Below, piece by piece: positions 1 to 13,312 of a DNA stretch of 64,000 bases. This stretch comes from Rhizobium aethiopicum (GTDB lineage: Bacteria > Pseudomonadota > Alphaproteobacteria > Rhizobiales > Rhizobiaceae). A model generated the notes under the pieces. That model ran no database searches, was not told the DNA's origin, and saw only the letters and a program-made list of their open reading frames with translations. The position numbers were made by a program, and so were the translations under genes. The DNA is taken from positions 124,001-188,000 of the forward strand of contig NZ_FMAJ01000011.1 of NCBI RefSeq assembly GCF_900094625.1, in the 5' to 3' direction. Numbering within the stretch: position 1 is the first letter of the stretch; the number at the start of each line of letters is the position of its first letter.

Positions 1-494
1 TTGTGGCGAAGGCTTGCAAGTGCGAGCCGGTCGTCCGGCTGCTCGCGCACGGTAATTGCGGTGCGTGCGCCGACGGTGAAGTCCTCGGTGACGACGAGCC
101 TTTCTGCATGGCCGCGTTCCCCCGAGAAGGCGAGCCCGAGCGCGGGTGCATAGACGATGCCGGCGACCGGGGCGCCATCCTCGATATAGGCGATGTTGAC
201 GGTGAATTCCTGTCTTCCGTCGACAAATTCGCGCGTGCCGTCGAGAGGGTCGACCAGGAAGAAGCTGCGACCGCTGATGTCGGGCACCTGGCCGGCGGCG
301 ACCGATTCTTCCGCGACGACCGGTATCTCCGGATAGTCTCTGGCGAGATGGGCGAGGATGATGCGCTCGGCCTGCTCGTCGGCGACCGTGACCGGACTCG
401 CGTCCGCTTTCATGGCGACAGGAAAGCCTTCCCGCAAGACCGTGATGATGGCCTTACCGGCTTCGAGCGCCGCCTTTTCAAATGTCCTCAGCAT
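1..494 (-). CDS. cysQ: 3'(2'),5'-bisphosphate nucleotidase CysQ, 5' part (runs off the window)
   Basis: Reading the minus strand from the ATG at 494 gives 164 uninterrupted codons before the window edge; the C-terminal part lies outside. The product starts MLRTFEKAALEAGKAI and carries the inositol-monophosphatase family metal site: an EES motif and then DPLDGTREF at about residues 84-92. Members called CysQ dephosphorylate PAP/PAPS made in sulfate activation, in the cytoplasm, with Mg2+. A ribosome binding site AAAGGA lies four bases before the ATG. The family is clear from the motifs. CysQ rather than another IMPase-fold phosphatase is an inference from the TREF variant and the overall sequence. 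The long plus-strand reading frame over the same bases is its shadow. Confidence 0.85.
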   Translation of the reverse strand, partial: MLRTFEKAALEAGKAIITVLREGFPVAMKADASPVTVADEQAERIILAHLARDYPEIPVVAEESVAAGQVPDISGRSFFLVDPLDGTREFVDGRQEFTVNIAYIEDGAPVAGIVYAPALGLAFSGERGHAERLVVTEDFTVGARTAITVREQPDDRLALASLRH

Positions 495-1042
495 TGTCCT
501 TTTGCCGTTTGCCACGCGGGCGAGCACCCCACTGTCGCTCGTCCGCAAACCATCCCTGTCACAACCATATACTTGCCAGTTATTTATATGGTGTTTCCCG
601 TCGTGTCCGCATCCCCACTCATCCGTCCAAGATGCTACCATGAGTTCCCACTCTTGTCAGAGGAAGATGGCGGGCATTCGTTTGTGAAATGGCATTCGCG
701 AAAGCGGCTGCCTTCGGGTCTGAATTTGCGCCATCTTCCAATCCGGTGGAATAGCTTACGCGACACGCCGGCGGAGGAATCAGCGGCGATGTGTCGGCAG
801 GGTTAATTCAGTGGTCGTTTCTGGCTAAAAATATGCCGGACTCTGCTGTTTTTCTGTGGATTTTGATCCAAAATGCGCCATGTCAGCCTGTTTCAGCAAG
901 AATCTGGCTGAGTAAATCCTTTTTGTCTTCACATTTTCAACGAAACCGGTATGCATGCGGCTCATGAGGTTGCCTGAAACGGGCGAACGCAGAACCAAAA
1001 AGAGATGCAGCATTTTCGCTCGCATCCAGGGGAAAACGACAT
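495..1042. other. Intergenic region between cysQ and livH
   Basis: About 550 bases lie between two divergent genes, so both promoters should be here. I see no convincing coding frame or tRNA. The only clear structure is a 7-bp inverted repeat, CCATATA at 565-571 and TATATGG at 585-591, about 70 bases upstream of the cysQ start. The livH ribosome binding site (AGGGGAAAA) lies at 1029-1037. No promoter can be assigned with confidence. Confidence 0.5.
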
Positions 1043-1945
1043 ATGGAGTATTTCGTCCAGCAGCTCTTCAACGGGCTGACGCTCGGATCCATCTATGGCC
1101 TTGTGGCTATTGGCTATACGATGGTTTATGGCATTATCGGCATGATCAATTTCGCCCATGGCGACATCTTCATGCTCGGTGGTTTCGCTGCTCTTATCGT
1201 CTTCCTCGTCCTCACATCCATCTTCGCAGGTCTCCCGGTGGCAATCTTGCTGCTGGCGATGCTTGTCGTCGCGATGCTGATGACGAGTTTGTGGAATTGG
1301 ACGATCGAGCGTGTCGCATACCGTCCGTTGCGCGGTTCGTTCCGCCTGGCGCCACTGATCACGGCGATCGGCATGTCAATCGTGCTGTCCAACTTCATCC
1401 AGGTGACGCAGGGCCCGCGCAATAAGCCGATCCCGCCGATGGTCAGTTCGGTCTACCAGTTCGGCAACATCTCGGTATCGCTGAAACAGATCATCATCAT
1501 CATCATCACGGCGGTGCTGCTGACGGTCTTCTGGTATATCGTCAACCACACCGCGCTCGGCCGCGCCCAGCGCGCCACTGAACAGGACCGCAAGATGGCG
1601 GCGCTGCTCGGTGTCAATGTCGACCAGACGATCTCGATCACCTTCGTCATGGGTGCGGCACTGGCTGCCGTCGCCGGCACGATGTATCTGATGTATTATG
1701 GCGTCGCTTCGTTTGCCGACGGATTCACGCCTGGTGTGAAAGCATTTACCGCAGCCGTTCTCGGCGGCATCGGGTCGCTGCCCGGCGCCGTTCTCGGCGG
1801 ATTGATGATCGGCCTCATCGAGTCGCTGTGGTCGGCCTATTTCACCATCGCGTACAAGGACGTGGCGACCTTCGCTATCCTTGCTTTCGTGCTGATCTTC
1901 AAGCCGACGGGTATCCTCGGACGGCCGGAAGTCGAGAAGGTATAA
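1043..1945 (+). CDS. livH: Branched-chain amino acid ABC transporter permease LivH
   Basis: A 300-residue inner-membrane permease of the LivH family. It has about eight hydrophobic segments, the family N-terminus FVQQLFNGLTLGSIYGL, the early motif GMINFAHGDIFMLGG (residues 33-47) and the LGGIGSLPGAVLGG loop near residue 242. It forms the translocation channel with LivM for leucine, isoleucine, valine and, in rhizobia, a broad range of other amino acids. The ATG at 1043 is preceded by AGGGGAAAA. The gene is first in livHMGF-x-livK, with only four bases before livM. The six-codon ATC run at 1492-1509 encodes a poly-isoleucine membrane stretch. Confidence 0.95.
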   Translation: MEYFVQQLFNGLTLGSIYGLVAIGYTMVYGIIGMINFAHGDIFMLGGFAALIVFLVLTSIFAGLPVAILLLAMLVVAMLMTSLWNWTIERVAYRPLRGSFRLAPLITAIGMSIVLSNFIQVTQGPRNKPIPPMVSSVYQFGNISVSLKQIIIIIITAVLLTVFWYIVNHTALGRAQRATEQDRKMAALLGVNVDQTISITFVMGAALAAVAGTMYLMYYGVASFADGFTPGVKAFTAAVLGGIGSLPGAVLGGLMIGLIESLWSAYFTIAYKDVATFAILAFVLIFKPTGILGRPEVEKV

Positions 1946-1949
1946 CGTC

Positions 1950-3341
1950 ATGGCACACATCGAGAATTCTGCAGGCAAGCCCGATGCCGGACTTGTCCGC
2001 AAAGGCCTTACCGAAGCCCTTTTCGCCGCCGTCCTGTCTCTCGGCATGTTTGTTCTCTATGTCGGTCTGAAGACCGACCAGAACATCAACAACGAGCTGA
2101 TCATCGTCCAGCGTTGGGGGTTGCTTGCAATCTTCGTCGCCGTAGCCGCGATCGGCCGTTTCGCCATGGTCGTTTTCATCAAGCCGAACATCGATCGCCG
2201 CAAGCTCCGCAAGGCGCGGGAAGGCGACCTCGATATCTCGACAGACAAGAACTTCTTCCACCGGCATTTCCTGAAGATCGCGCTGATCGCGCTGGTGCTG
2301 TATCCGGTAGTGATCGTGGCGCTCGTCGGCGCCCAGGGCTCGCTTAAATGGGTCGATAACTTCGGCATCCAGATTCTGATCTATGTAATGCTGGCCTGGG
2401 GGCTGAATATCGTCGTCGGCCTCGCCGGGCTGCTAGATCTCGGCTATGTCGCCTTCTATGCGGTCGGCGCCTATTCTTACGCATTGCTGTCGAGCTATTT
2501 CGGGCTGTCTTTTTGGGTGCTGCTGCCGCTTTCCGGCATTCTGGCGGCACTCTGGGGCGTCATTCTCGGTTTCCCGGTCCTGCGCCTGCGCGGGGACTAC
2601 CTTGCGATCGTGACGCTTGCCTTCGGTGAAATCATCCGTCTCGTCCTTATCAACTGGACTGATGTGACGAAGGGGACGTTCGGCATATCGAGCATTCCGA
2701 AGGCGACGCTGTTCGGGATCCCCTTCGATGCGACGGCGGGCGGCTTCGCCAAGCTCTTCCACCTGCCGATGTCTTCCGCCTACTATAAGATATTCCTCTT
2801 CTATCTCATTCTGATGCTCTGCATGCTGACGGCTTACGTCACCATCCGGCTGCGGCGCATGCCGATCGGGCGCGCCTGGGAAGCGCTCCGCGAAGACGAA
2901 ATCGCCTGCCGTTCGCTGGGCATCAACACGGTAACCACCAAGCTCACGGCATTCGCAACGGGTGCAATGTTCGGGGGGTTCGCAGGCTCGTTCTTCGCGG
3001 CGCGCCAGGGCTTCGTCTCGCCGGAATCCTTCATCTTCCTAGAATCGGCTGTCGTTCTTGCCATTGTCGTTCTTGGCGGCATGGGCTCGCTGACCGGCAT
3101 CGCGGTCGCCGCGATCGTCATGGTCGGCGGCACCGAGGCTCTGCGCGAAATGGACTTCCTGAAGGCAGTCTTCGGACCTGACTTCACGCCGGAACTCTAC
3201 CGCATGCTGCTCTTCGGGCTCGCCATGGTCGTCGTCATGCTGTTCAAGCCGCGCGGTTTCGTCGGCTCACGTGAACCGACCGCCTTCCTCAAGGAGCGCA
3301 AGGCAATATCCGGAAGCTTTACTAAGGAGGGCCATGGTTGA
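1950..3341 (+). CDS. livM: Branched-chain amino acid ABC transporter permease LivM
   Basis: A 463-residue second permease of the Liv system. The N-terminal ~130 residues contain extra membrane segments and a basic loop (residues 70-100) typical of the long LivM form. The conserved core starts at about residue 145 (MLAWGLNIVVGLAGLLDLGYVAFYAVGAY in outline) and includes the EAA-like stretch GRAWEALREDEIACRSLGIN (about 306-325). It pairs with LivH in the inner membrane. Its TGA stop overlaps the ATG of livG, so translation is probably coupled. Confidence 0.95.
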   Translation: MAHIENSAGKPDAGLVRKGLTEALFAAVLSLGMFVLYVGLKTDQNINNELIIVQRWGLLAIFVAVAAIGRFAMVVFIKPNIDRRKLRKAREGDLDISTDKNFFHRHFLKIALIALVLYPVVIVALVGAQGSLKWVDNFGIQILIYVMLAWGLNIVVGLAGLLDLGYVAFYAVGAYSYALLSSYFGLSFWVLLPLSGILAALWGVILGFPVLRLRGDYLAIVTLAFGEIIRLVLINWTDVTKGTFGISSIPKATLFGIPFDATAGGFAKLFHLPMSSAYYKIFLFYLILMLCMLTAYVTIRLRRMPIGRAWEALREDEIACRSLGINTVTTKLTAFATGAMFGGFAGSFFAARQGFVSPESFIFLESAVVLAIVVLGGMGSLTGIAVAAIVMVGGTEALREMDFLKAVFGPDFTPELYRMLLFGLAMVVVMLFKPRGFVGSREPTAFLKERKAISGSFTKEGHG

Positions 3342-4215
3342 TGAGCCCCGTTACCAACACGATATCGAGCGATACGCTGCTCAAGGTCGAACACCTGTCG
3401 ATGAAGTTCGGCGGCCTGATGGCCATCAACGACTTCTCCTTCGAAGCCAAGCGCGGCGATATCACCGCGCTGATCGGGCCGAACGGCGCCGGCAAGACCA
3501 CCGTCTTCAACTGCATCACCGGCTTCTATAAGCCGACGATGGGCATGATCACCCTCAATCAGAAGAGCGGTAAGCAATATCTTCTGGAGCGTCTGCCGGA
3601 CTTTCGCATCACGCGGGAAGCCAAGGTGGCACGCACCTTCCAGAACATCCGGCTGTTCTCCGGCCTGACCGTTCTCGAAAACCTCCTGGTCGCCCAGCAC
3701 AACAAGCTGATGCAGGCTTCGGGGTATACGATCCTCGGTCTGATCGGCATCGGTCCCTATCGGCGGGAGGCGACGGCTGCGATCGAGCTGGCGCGGCACT
3801 GGCTTGAGAAGGCCGATCTGATCGATCGCGCCGACGATCCGGCCGGCGACTTGCCCTATGGCGCCCAACGGCGCCTGGAGATCGCGCGCGCCATGTGCAC
3901 CGGCCCGGAGCTGCTTTGCCTCGACGAACCGGCTGCAGGCCTCAACCCGCGGGAATCGGCAACGCTAAATTCGCTCTTGCAGAACATCCGCGCCGAAACC
4001 GGAACCTCCATTCTTCTTATCGAGCATGACATGTCGGTCGTTATGGAAATCTCCGATCACGTCGTCGTCCTCGAATATGGCCAGAAGATTTCCGATGGCA
4101 CGCCGGATCATGTGAAGCACGATCCGAAGGTCATCGCGGCCTATCTCGGCGTCGAGGATGAAGAAGTGGAAGAGGTGATCGCAACCGTCGAGCAGCTCGA
4201 AGGAGGCGCAAACTG

Positions 4216-4216
<1 letters not shown>
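3341..4216 (+). CDS. livG: Branched-chain amino acid ABC transporter ATP-binding protein LivG
   Basis: An ABC ATPase of about 291 residues. Walker A is GPNGAGKTT at about residues 46-54. The signature is the LivG form PYGAQRRLEIARAM rather than LSGGQ, and Walker B is LLCLDEPAAGLNP, followed by the H-loop IEHDM. It powers uptake with LivF. I chose the ATG at 3341, with AAGGAGG at 3324-3330; a TTG at 3338 would add one residue. An acidic 20-residue tail rich in E and V follows the ATPase core. Confidence 0.95.
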
Positions 4217-4959
<743 letters not shown>

Positions 4960-4977
4960 TCGAAGGGAGAGTTTAAC

Positions 4978-5331
4978 ATGCAGGGACTTTTCTTCGAAAC
5001 CGACGATGGCGTCCGGGTTGTCATTCGTGCCCTCGTCGTGCTGATCGGCTTCTGGACGGCCTGGCGAGCCGGCAAGGCGGTTGCGGACGGCTGGAACAAT
5101 TATCCGCTCGCCGTTGTCTACACTTTCCTCCTTGCCTGGGCGATGCAGTTTCTGCACCATGCCCTGTTCAATGGGCCGATGCTCAGCGCCCTCTACTATG
5201 GCATCGATTTCGTGACGCTGCTGGTCTTCTCGACTGCCGGCTTCCGCTTTCGCCGCACCAATCAGATGGTCAACAACTATTACTGGCTGTACGAAAAAAC
5301 TTCCGCGTTCTCGTGGAAAGACAAACATTGA
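4978..5331 (+). CDS. Small integral membrane protein in the liv operon (DUF6867-like)
   Basis: A 117-residue protein preceded by GAAGGGAG at 4963-4970. It has three to four hydrophobic segments (about 13-32, 46-66, 70-92) and a basic C-terminus ending FSWKDKH. It lies 18 bases after livF and before livK, so it is almost certainly cotranscribed with the transporter. I believe this is the family now called DUF6867, recurrently next to liv genes in Rhizobiales. No function is known. A role as an accessory or stabilising membrane subunit is only a guess from position. Confidence 0.7.
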   Translation: MQGLFFETDDGVRVVIRALVVLIGFWTAWRAGKAVADGWNNYPLAVVYTFLLAWAMQFLHHALFNGPMLSALYYGIDFVTLLVFSTAGFRFRRTNQMVNNYYWLYEKTSAFSWKDKH

Positions 5332-5451
5332 CAGCCCGTTGAAACTAGGCATGAATTGCCTTCAGAGTGGAACAGCTTTCCTGGCGCAGTCAATGGTGGG
5401 TAATGCGCCTGGCCTTGGACCGGAACCCGCCCAAAAATTGGGAGTAACAAT

Positions 5452-6573
5452 ATGAAGAAGTCTCTTCTGTCGGCAGTGGCTCTGACGGCGATGGTCGCCT
5501 TCAGCGGCAACGCCTGGGCCGACGTCCTCATCGCTGTCGCTGGTCCGCTGACCGGCCCGAACGCCGCTTTCGGCGCTCAGCTTCAGAAGGGTGCCGAGCA
5601 GGCGGCTGCTGACATCAACGCCGCCGGCGGCATCAATGGCGAGCAGATCAAGATCGAGCTCGGCGACGACGTCTCCGATCCGAAGCAGGGCATTTCGGTC
5701 GCCAACAAATTCGTTGCTGACGGCGTCAAGTTCGTCATCGGCCACTTCAACTCGGGCGTTTCCATCCCGGCTTCGGAAGTCTACGCCGAAAACGGCATTC
5801 TCGAAATCACCCCGGCCGCGACGAACCCGAAGTTCACCGAGCGCGGTCTCTGGAACACGTTCCGCACCTGCGGCCGTGACGACCAGCAGGGCGCCATTGC
5901 CGGCAAGTATCTTGCCGACCACTTCAAGGACGCCAAGATCGCTGTCGTTCATGACAAGACCCCTTACGGTCAGGGCCTTGCCGACGAAACCAAGAAGGCC
6001 ATGAATGCCGCTGGTGTCACGGAAGCCATGTACGAAGGCATCAACGTCGGCGACAAGGACTTCTCGGCCCTCATCGCCAAGATGAAGGAAGCCGGCGTCT
6101 CCATCATCTATTGGGGCGGTCTGCACACCGAAGCCGGTCTCATCATCCGTCAGGCCGCTGACCAGGGCCTGAAGGCAACGCTGGTTTCGGGCGATGGTAT
6201 CGTTTCGAACGAGCTGGCATCGATCGCTGGCGACGCCGTTGCCGGTACGCTGAACACCTTCGGCCCCGATCCGACGCTGAACCCGGCCAACAAGGAACTC
6301 GTCGAAAAGTTCAAGGCTGCCGGATTCAACCCTGAAGCCTACACGCTTTATTCCTACGCGGCGATGCAGGCGATCGCCGGTGCTGCCAAGGCTGCCGGTT
6401 CGCTCGATCCTGAAGCCGTCGCCACGGCGATGAAGGAAAAGGGTCCGTTCCCGACCGTTCTCGGTGACATCTCGTTCGATGAAAAGGGCGACCCGAAAAT
6501 TCCTGGCTACATCATGTACGAATGGAAGAAGGGCGCGGACGGCAAGTACACATACGTCCCGCAAGGCATGTAA
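5452..6573 (+). CDS. livK: Branched-chain amino acid ABC transporter substrate-binding protein
   Basis: A 373-residue periplasmic binding protein of the Leu/Ile/Val (Peripla_BP_6) family. It has a Sec signal peptide of about 23 residues (MKKSLLSAVALTAMVAF...AWA) followed by DVLIAVAGPLTGPNAAFGAQ, the family's ligand-binding opening strand and loop. It delivers amino acids to LivHM. It is separated from the small membrane gene by 120 bases, which could hold its own promoter or a processing site, as is common for binding proteins made in excess. The RBS is GGGAGT before the ATG. A strong terminator follows at 6605. Confidence 0.93.
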   Translation: MKKSLLSAVALTAMVAFSGNAWADVLIAVAGPLTGPNAAFGAQLQKGAEQAAADINAAGGINGEQIKIELGDDVSDPKQGISVANKFVADGVKFVIGHFNSGVSIPASEVYAENGILEITPAATNPKFTERGLWNTFRTCGRDDQQGAIAGKYLADHFKDAKIAVVHDKTPYGQGLADETKKAMNAAGVTEAMYEGINVGDKDFSALIAKMKEAGVSIIYWGGLHTEAGLIIRQAADQGLKATLVSGDGIVSNELASIAGDAVAGTLNTFGPDPTLNPANKELVEKFKAAGFNPEAYTLYSYAAMQAIAGAAKAAGSLDPEAVATAMKEKGPFPTVLGDISFDEKGDPKIPGYIMYEWKKGADGKYTYVPQGM

Positions 6574-6604
6574 GTTTTACTTCCTTTCCAGGAATATGAT
6601 CATT

Positions 6605-6633
6605 GAAGCCCGGTTTCCACCGGGCTTCTTTTT
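6605..6633 (+). terminator. Rho-independent terminator after livK
   Basis: A perfect 9-bp stem GAAGCCCGG/CCGGGCTTC (6605-6613 and 6620-6628) with a six-base loop is followed at once by five T residues. It lies 32 bases after the livK stop and closes the liv operon. Confidence 0.9.
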
Positions 6634-6753
6634 GGGTGGCACTTTAGTACCGCGCGGTGACGCGGCGCTGGCTTGCACGGATAGAGAAGTTGATTCTGCT
6701 GCCGCATGTCGGCGGTGCGGCGGAGACGCGAGCACGAAAGGCCTTCCGCTCCC

Positions 6754-7663
6754 TCACATCTCATGCAGCACATGCGTCGCCTTCACGGCGGCTGACGCCC
6801 GGTTTTCGACGCCGAGCTTCACATAGATCTGTTCGAGGTGTTTGTTCACTGTCCGCGCCGACAGTCCCAATATTTCGCCGATGTCCCGATTGGCCTTGCC
6901 TTTGGCGATCCAGAGCAGCACCTCGGATTCGCGCTGGGTGAGCGAAAAACGCTGGCGCAGCACTTCGTCATCGCTGCGTTGGCTGGCGGCGGTGAGGCGG
7001 AAGAGGTATTCGTCCGGGCCGATCGCGCCGAGGAAGGCGAGTTGCAGCGCCGCCTGGCCGGCATGGGTGACCGAGATAGTGCCGTCGCGCACTGCTGCCA
7101 TGCGGTCGCGCATCCAGCCGGCGATTTGGCGGACGACGATCTCCATGCCGTCGTCGCTTCCCAAGGCGGCATTGACCAGCCGCGTCGCCTGCGGCGTTGA
7201 CCAATGGATGGCGCCATCGCCCTTAACCGCCAGCAAATGGCGGCCGGCGGCGTCGAGTGCAATACGGGCGCTCTGGGTCGAGCGGGCATTGCGCAAGTGA
7301 ACGCGGATGCGGGCCCGCAATTCGTCGATGTTGATTGGCTTACTGAGGTAGTCGACGCCGCCGGATTCCAGCGCATGCACGACATGCTCGGTTTCCGTCA
7401 GGCCGGTCATGAAGATGACCGGCACCTGGGCGACGGCGGAATTCGCCTTCAGCCTGCGGCAGGTCTCGAAGCCGTCCATCACAGGCATGACGGCGTCGAG
7501 CAGGATGAGATCGGGCGTGATCCGCTCGACGATGCCAAGTGCTGCGTTGCCCGAGGTGGCGATCAGCACGGAGAAGCCGGACTGTTCGAGCGCATCTGTC
7601 AGGAAGCCGAGCGCTTCGGGCGAGTCGTCGACGAGCAGAACGATGTCGCGAGGGAGGGCCGGC

Positions 7664-7671
<8 letters not shown>
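6754..7671 (-). CDS. LuxR-type response regulator paired with the NCS1-like hybrid kinase
   Basis: A 305-residue protein. Residues 9-127 are a CheY-like receiver with the DD pair at 15-16, the phospho-acceptor D59 in LILLDAVMPVMDG, and a T-loop FMTGL with KP at about 111. Residues 130-235 are a linker domain of unclear fold. Residues 240-305 form a LuxR/FixJ helix-turn-helix (LTQRESEVLLWIAKGKANRD). It should be a DNA-binding output for the kinase encoded immediately upstream; the two reading frames overlap by eight bases. Target genes are unknown, but the pair sits between the liv and urea-transport operons. Confidence 0.88.
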
Positions 7672-11047
<3,376 letters not shown>

Positions 11048-11226
11048 GCCCTCTTTCCGGCACTCTCGTTGGGCTCATCTTCTTCGCGGCAGTTTTGGCG
11101 GGATGGACGAGAAAGGCAAGAGGCGGAGGACTGGCGGATTCGCAGAACAGTAATATTTTTGAAACGGCTCTGTCACATAAGCGCTCTAACCCTCCCGCCA
11201 TTCGTTCAATCATTTCGGGTATACCC

Positions 11227-13128
11227 ATGTCTGTTTCAAAACTTTGCCGCCTGAGCACCGCTCTGGTCTGCCTCATTTCGATCGTGCCGTCGTTCGCCGT
11301 CGCCGAGCAGGCCGCGGCAGTGAAGGCGCCTTATATCGAGACCGGGAAGACCAATAAGCGCGGTGACGCCTGCTATTCGACAGTAGACACCAATGCCGCC
11401 GTCCACCTTCTCTCCGGCCTCCTCGAGGTCTGGACACCGCGCACGCCTTTCGTCGATGCCGGCGTAGAGGCGCCCGCCAAGGACAATTGCCCGGCAGTCG
11501 CCAAGACGGACTGGGACGGCATTCCCTTCAGCAAGACCGACGGCCATATCGTCAACAAGCTCGTCCATGATGCGAACATCGCTTATGCCGTGAAGGTCAC
11601 GAAGGCGCGGACGGCTGAGCAGGCGGTTGCCGCCTATCTCGACGATCGTCGTGGCAAGAATGCCAGCATCGTCGATGGCCTCGGCCCGCTCACTGAGGCC
11701 TGGAAAGCAGGCTCCAAGCAGACGACCACGATCACCGAAGTGGCTGCCGACGCGGCGACTGTCAAATATGACGACAAGGGCAACAATCGCGGCGCCGGCA
11801 GCAAGCCGGAAACGGAAAATAAGACCGATGCCAATCCCGACATGGGCCTCGCCATCGACTTCATCAACGCCGCAAGCGGTGACGGCTCGACCGAGCCCGC
11901 CAAACGTTATTTCAAATATGCGCGTCCCTATCGCTGGAGCCAGGACGTCTCGGTCGTCCCGACGCTCGAGCCCGCCAAGAGCAGCAAGCCGGTCGAGGAC
12001 GGCGGTTTCCCGAGCGGGCACACGGCGGAAGCCTGGCGGGATGGGCTTGCCATGGCTTATCTGGTGCCGCAGCGCTTTCAGGAAATGATCACGCGCGCCA
12101 GCGAACTAGGCGAAGACCGCATCCTTGCCGGCATGCATTCCCCCCTCGACGTCATGGGCGGCCGCATGCTCGGCACCGCCACGGTCGTCTATAATCTCAA
12201 TAAGACCGACAATGCTGCGCTGAAGAGCGATGCTTACGCCCAGGCGCAGTCATGGCTGATCGCCAAGTCGGGTGTTGCGGATGCGGGTGCGCTCGAAGTC
12301 GCCGCTCATGCAGCGCCGCTTGCCGCAGATCGTTTCGCCGATCATGACGCGAACCGCACTTACGTGCTGCAGCGCCTGAGCTATGGCCTGCCGACGATCC
12401 ATGCGACCGACCAGCCGGCCCGCGTGCCGCAGGGCGCCGAAGCGCTTCTCGAAACGCGTCTGCCCTATCTCGATGGCGAACAGCGCCGCGAGGTGCTGAG
12501 GACGACTGAAATCGCCTCGGGCTATCCGCTCCTAGACGACGCGGAAGGTTACGGCCGCCTCAACCTGTTTGCGGCCGCCGACGGCTATGGCGCTTTCGAC
12601 CAGGATGTGACCGTGACGATGGATGCGGCCAAGGGAGGTTTCAATGCGATCGATAGCTGGCGCAACGACATCGGTGGCAAGGGCAGACTGGTGAAGCGCG
12701 GCCGCGGCACTCTAGGGCTATCAGGCGCCAACAGCTATGCCGGCGGCACAGTGCTGGAAGAGGGCGTGCTGGTGGCCGGCTCTTCCTCGGCCCTTGGTGC
12801 CGGCGGGCTGATGGTCAATGGTGGTTCGCTTATCGTGGCGGCGGACAAGCCGCTCACCGTGGGCGGCGAGTATCAGCAGCTCGCCGGCGCCAGCGCGAAG
12901 CTGACGCTTAATGTTGACGGCGCAGGCACGCTGGTGGTCGCCGGCAAGGCAACGCTCGCCGGCGATCTCGACGTGACGCTTGCCGATGGTTTTGCCCCGG
13001 CGTCCGGAACGAAGATCGAGATCCTGAAGGCTGCTGCCGTGAGCGGCACTTTCGGCAAGTTCACCATCTCCGGCCACAGGGCGACGCTTTCCTACGGCCC
13101 GACCTCGGTCACCCTGACGATCGACTGA
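11227..13128 (+). CDS. Secreted PAP2-type acid phosphatase with C-terminal autotransporter-associated repeat
   Basis: 633 residues from the ATG at 11227, chosen because it gives a clean signal peptide (MSVSKLCRLSTALVCLISIVP, cleavage near AVA-EQ). The middle part has the PAP2/class A acid phosphatase motifs in order: KRYFKYARPYRW, GGFPSGHTAEAW and LGEDRILAGMHSPLDVMGGR, supplying the phosphate-binding and catalytic histidine residues. After about residue 470 comes a region with a GRGTLGLSGANSYAGGT repeat of the passenger-associated (PATR) type, ending in beta-rich sequence, but no beta-barrel translocator follows. It is therefore probably periplasmic or surface-associated rather than self-exporting. 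An in-frame upstream extension is possible but would destroy the signal peptide. Confidence 0.8.
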   Translation: MSVSKLCRLSTALVCLISIVPSFAVAEQAAAVKAPYIETGKTNKRGDACYSTVDTNAAVHLLSGLLEVWTPRTPFVDAGVEAPAKDNCPAVAKTDWDGIPFSKTDGHIVNKLVHDANIAYAVKVTKARTAEQAVAAYLDDRRGKNASIVDGLGPLTEAWKAGSKQTTTITEVAADAATVKYDDKGNNRGAGSKPETENKTDANPDMGLAIDFINAASGDGSTEPAKRYFKYARPYRWSQDVSVVPTLEPAKSSKPVEDGGFPSGHTAEAWRDGLAMAYLVPQRFQEMITRASELGEDRILAGMHSPLDVMGGRMLGTATVVYNLNKTDNAALKSDAYAQAQSWLIAKSGVADAGALEVAAHAAPLAADRFADHDANRTYVLQRLSYGLPTIHATDQPARVPQGAEALLETRLPYLDGEQRREVLRTTEIASGYPLLDDAEGYGRLNLFAAADGYGAFDQDVTVTMDAAKGGFNAIDSWRNDIGGKGRLVKRGRGTLGLSGANSYAGGTVLEEGVLVAGSSSALGAGGLMVNGGSLIVAADKPLTVGGEYQQLAGASAKLTLNVDGAGTLVVAGKATLAGDLDVTLADGFAPASGTKIEILKAAAVSGTFGKFTISGHRATLSYGPTSVTLTID

Positions 13129-13145
13129 ATTTCCGCCGAACGGAA

Positions 13146-13179
13146 GGGCATCCTCTGTTGCGGGATGCCCTCGTTATTT
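13146..13179 (+). terminator. Hairpin after the PAP2 gene
   Basis: Stem GGGCATCC/GGATGCCC (13146-13153 and 13163-13170) with a nine-base loop, followed by a moderately T-rich tail TCGTTATTT. It is positioned 18 bases after the phosphatase stop. The tail is weaker than that of the livK terminator. Confidence 0.6.
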
Positions 13180-13312
13180 GGCCCGCCTATTCGACCCCTG
13201 CACCTACGTCATTTTGCGTATGTGTTTTTGCCCTGCAGCACCCGATAGTCCCCTCGGCAACAGTTAATTTCCGTTTCCGGCCTGTTGCGGAACAAAAAGG
13301 GGATCAAACATT

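Noticed and set aside
565..591. CCATATA/TATATGG inverted repeat as a named operator
   Set aside because: It is only 7 bp and AT-rich, with no second copy in the window. Kept only as a note in the intergenic entry.
3..806. A 267-codon plus-strand frame at the left end
   Set aside because: It is antisense to cysQ, whose minus-strand product has the DPLDGT family motif. The plus product has no recognisable motif.
1492..1509. ATC run in livH as a microsatellite or phase-variable tract
   Set aside because: It is a trinucleotide run coding for isoleucines in a membrane helix. Length change would not shift the frame.
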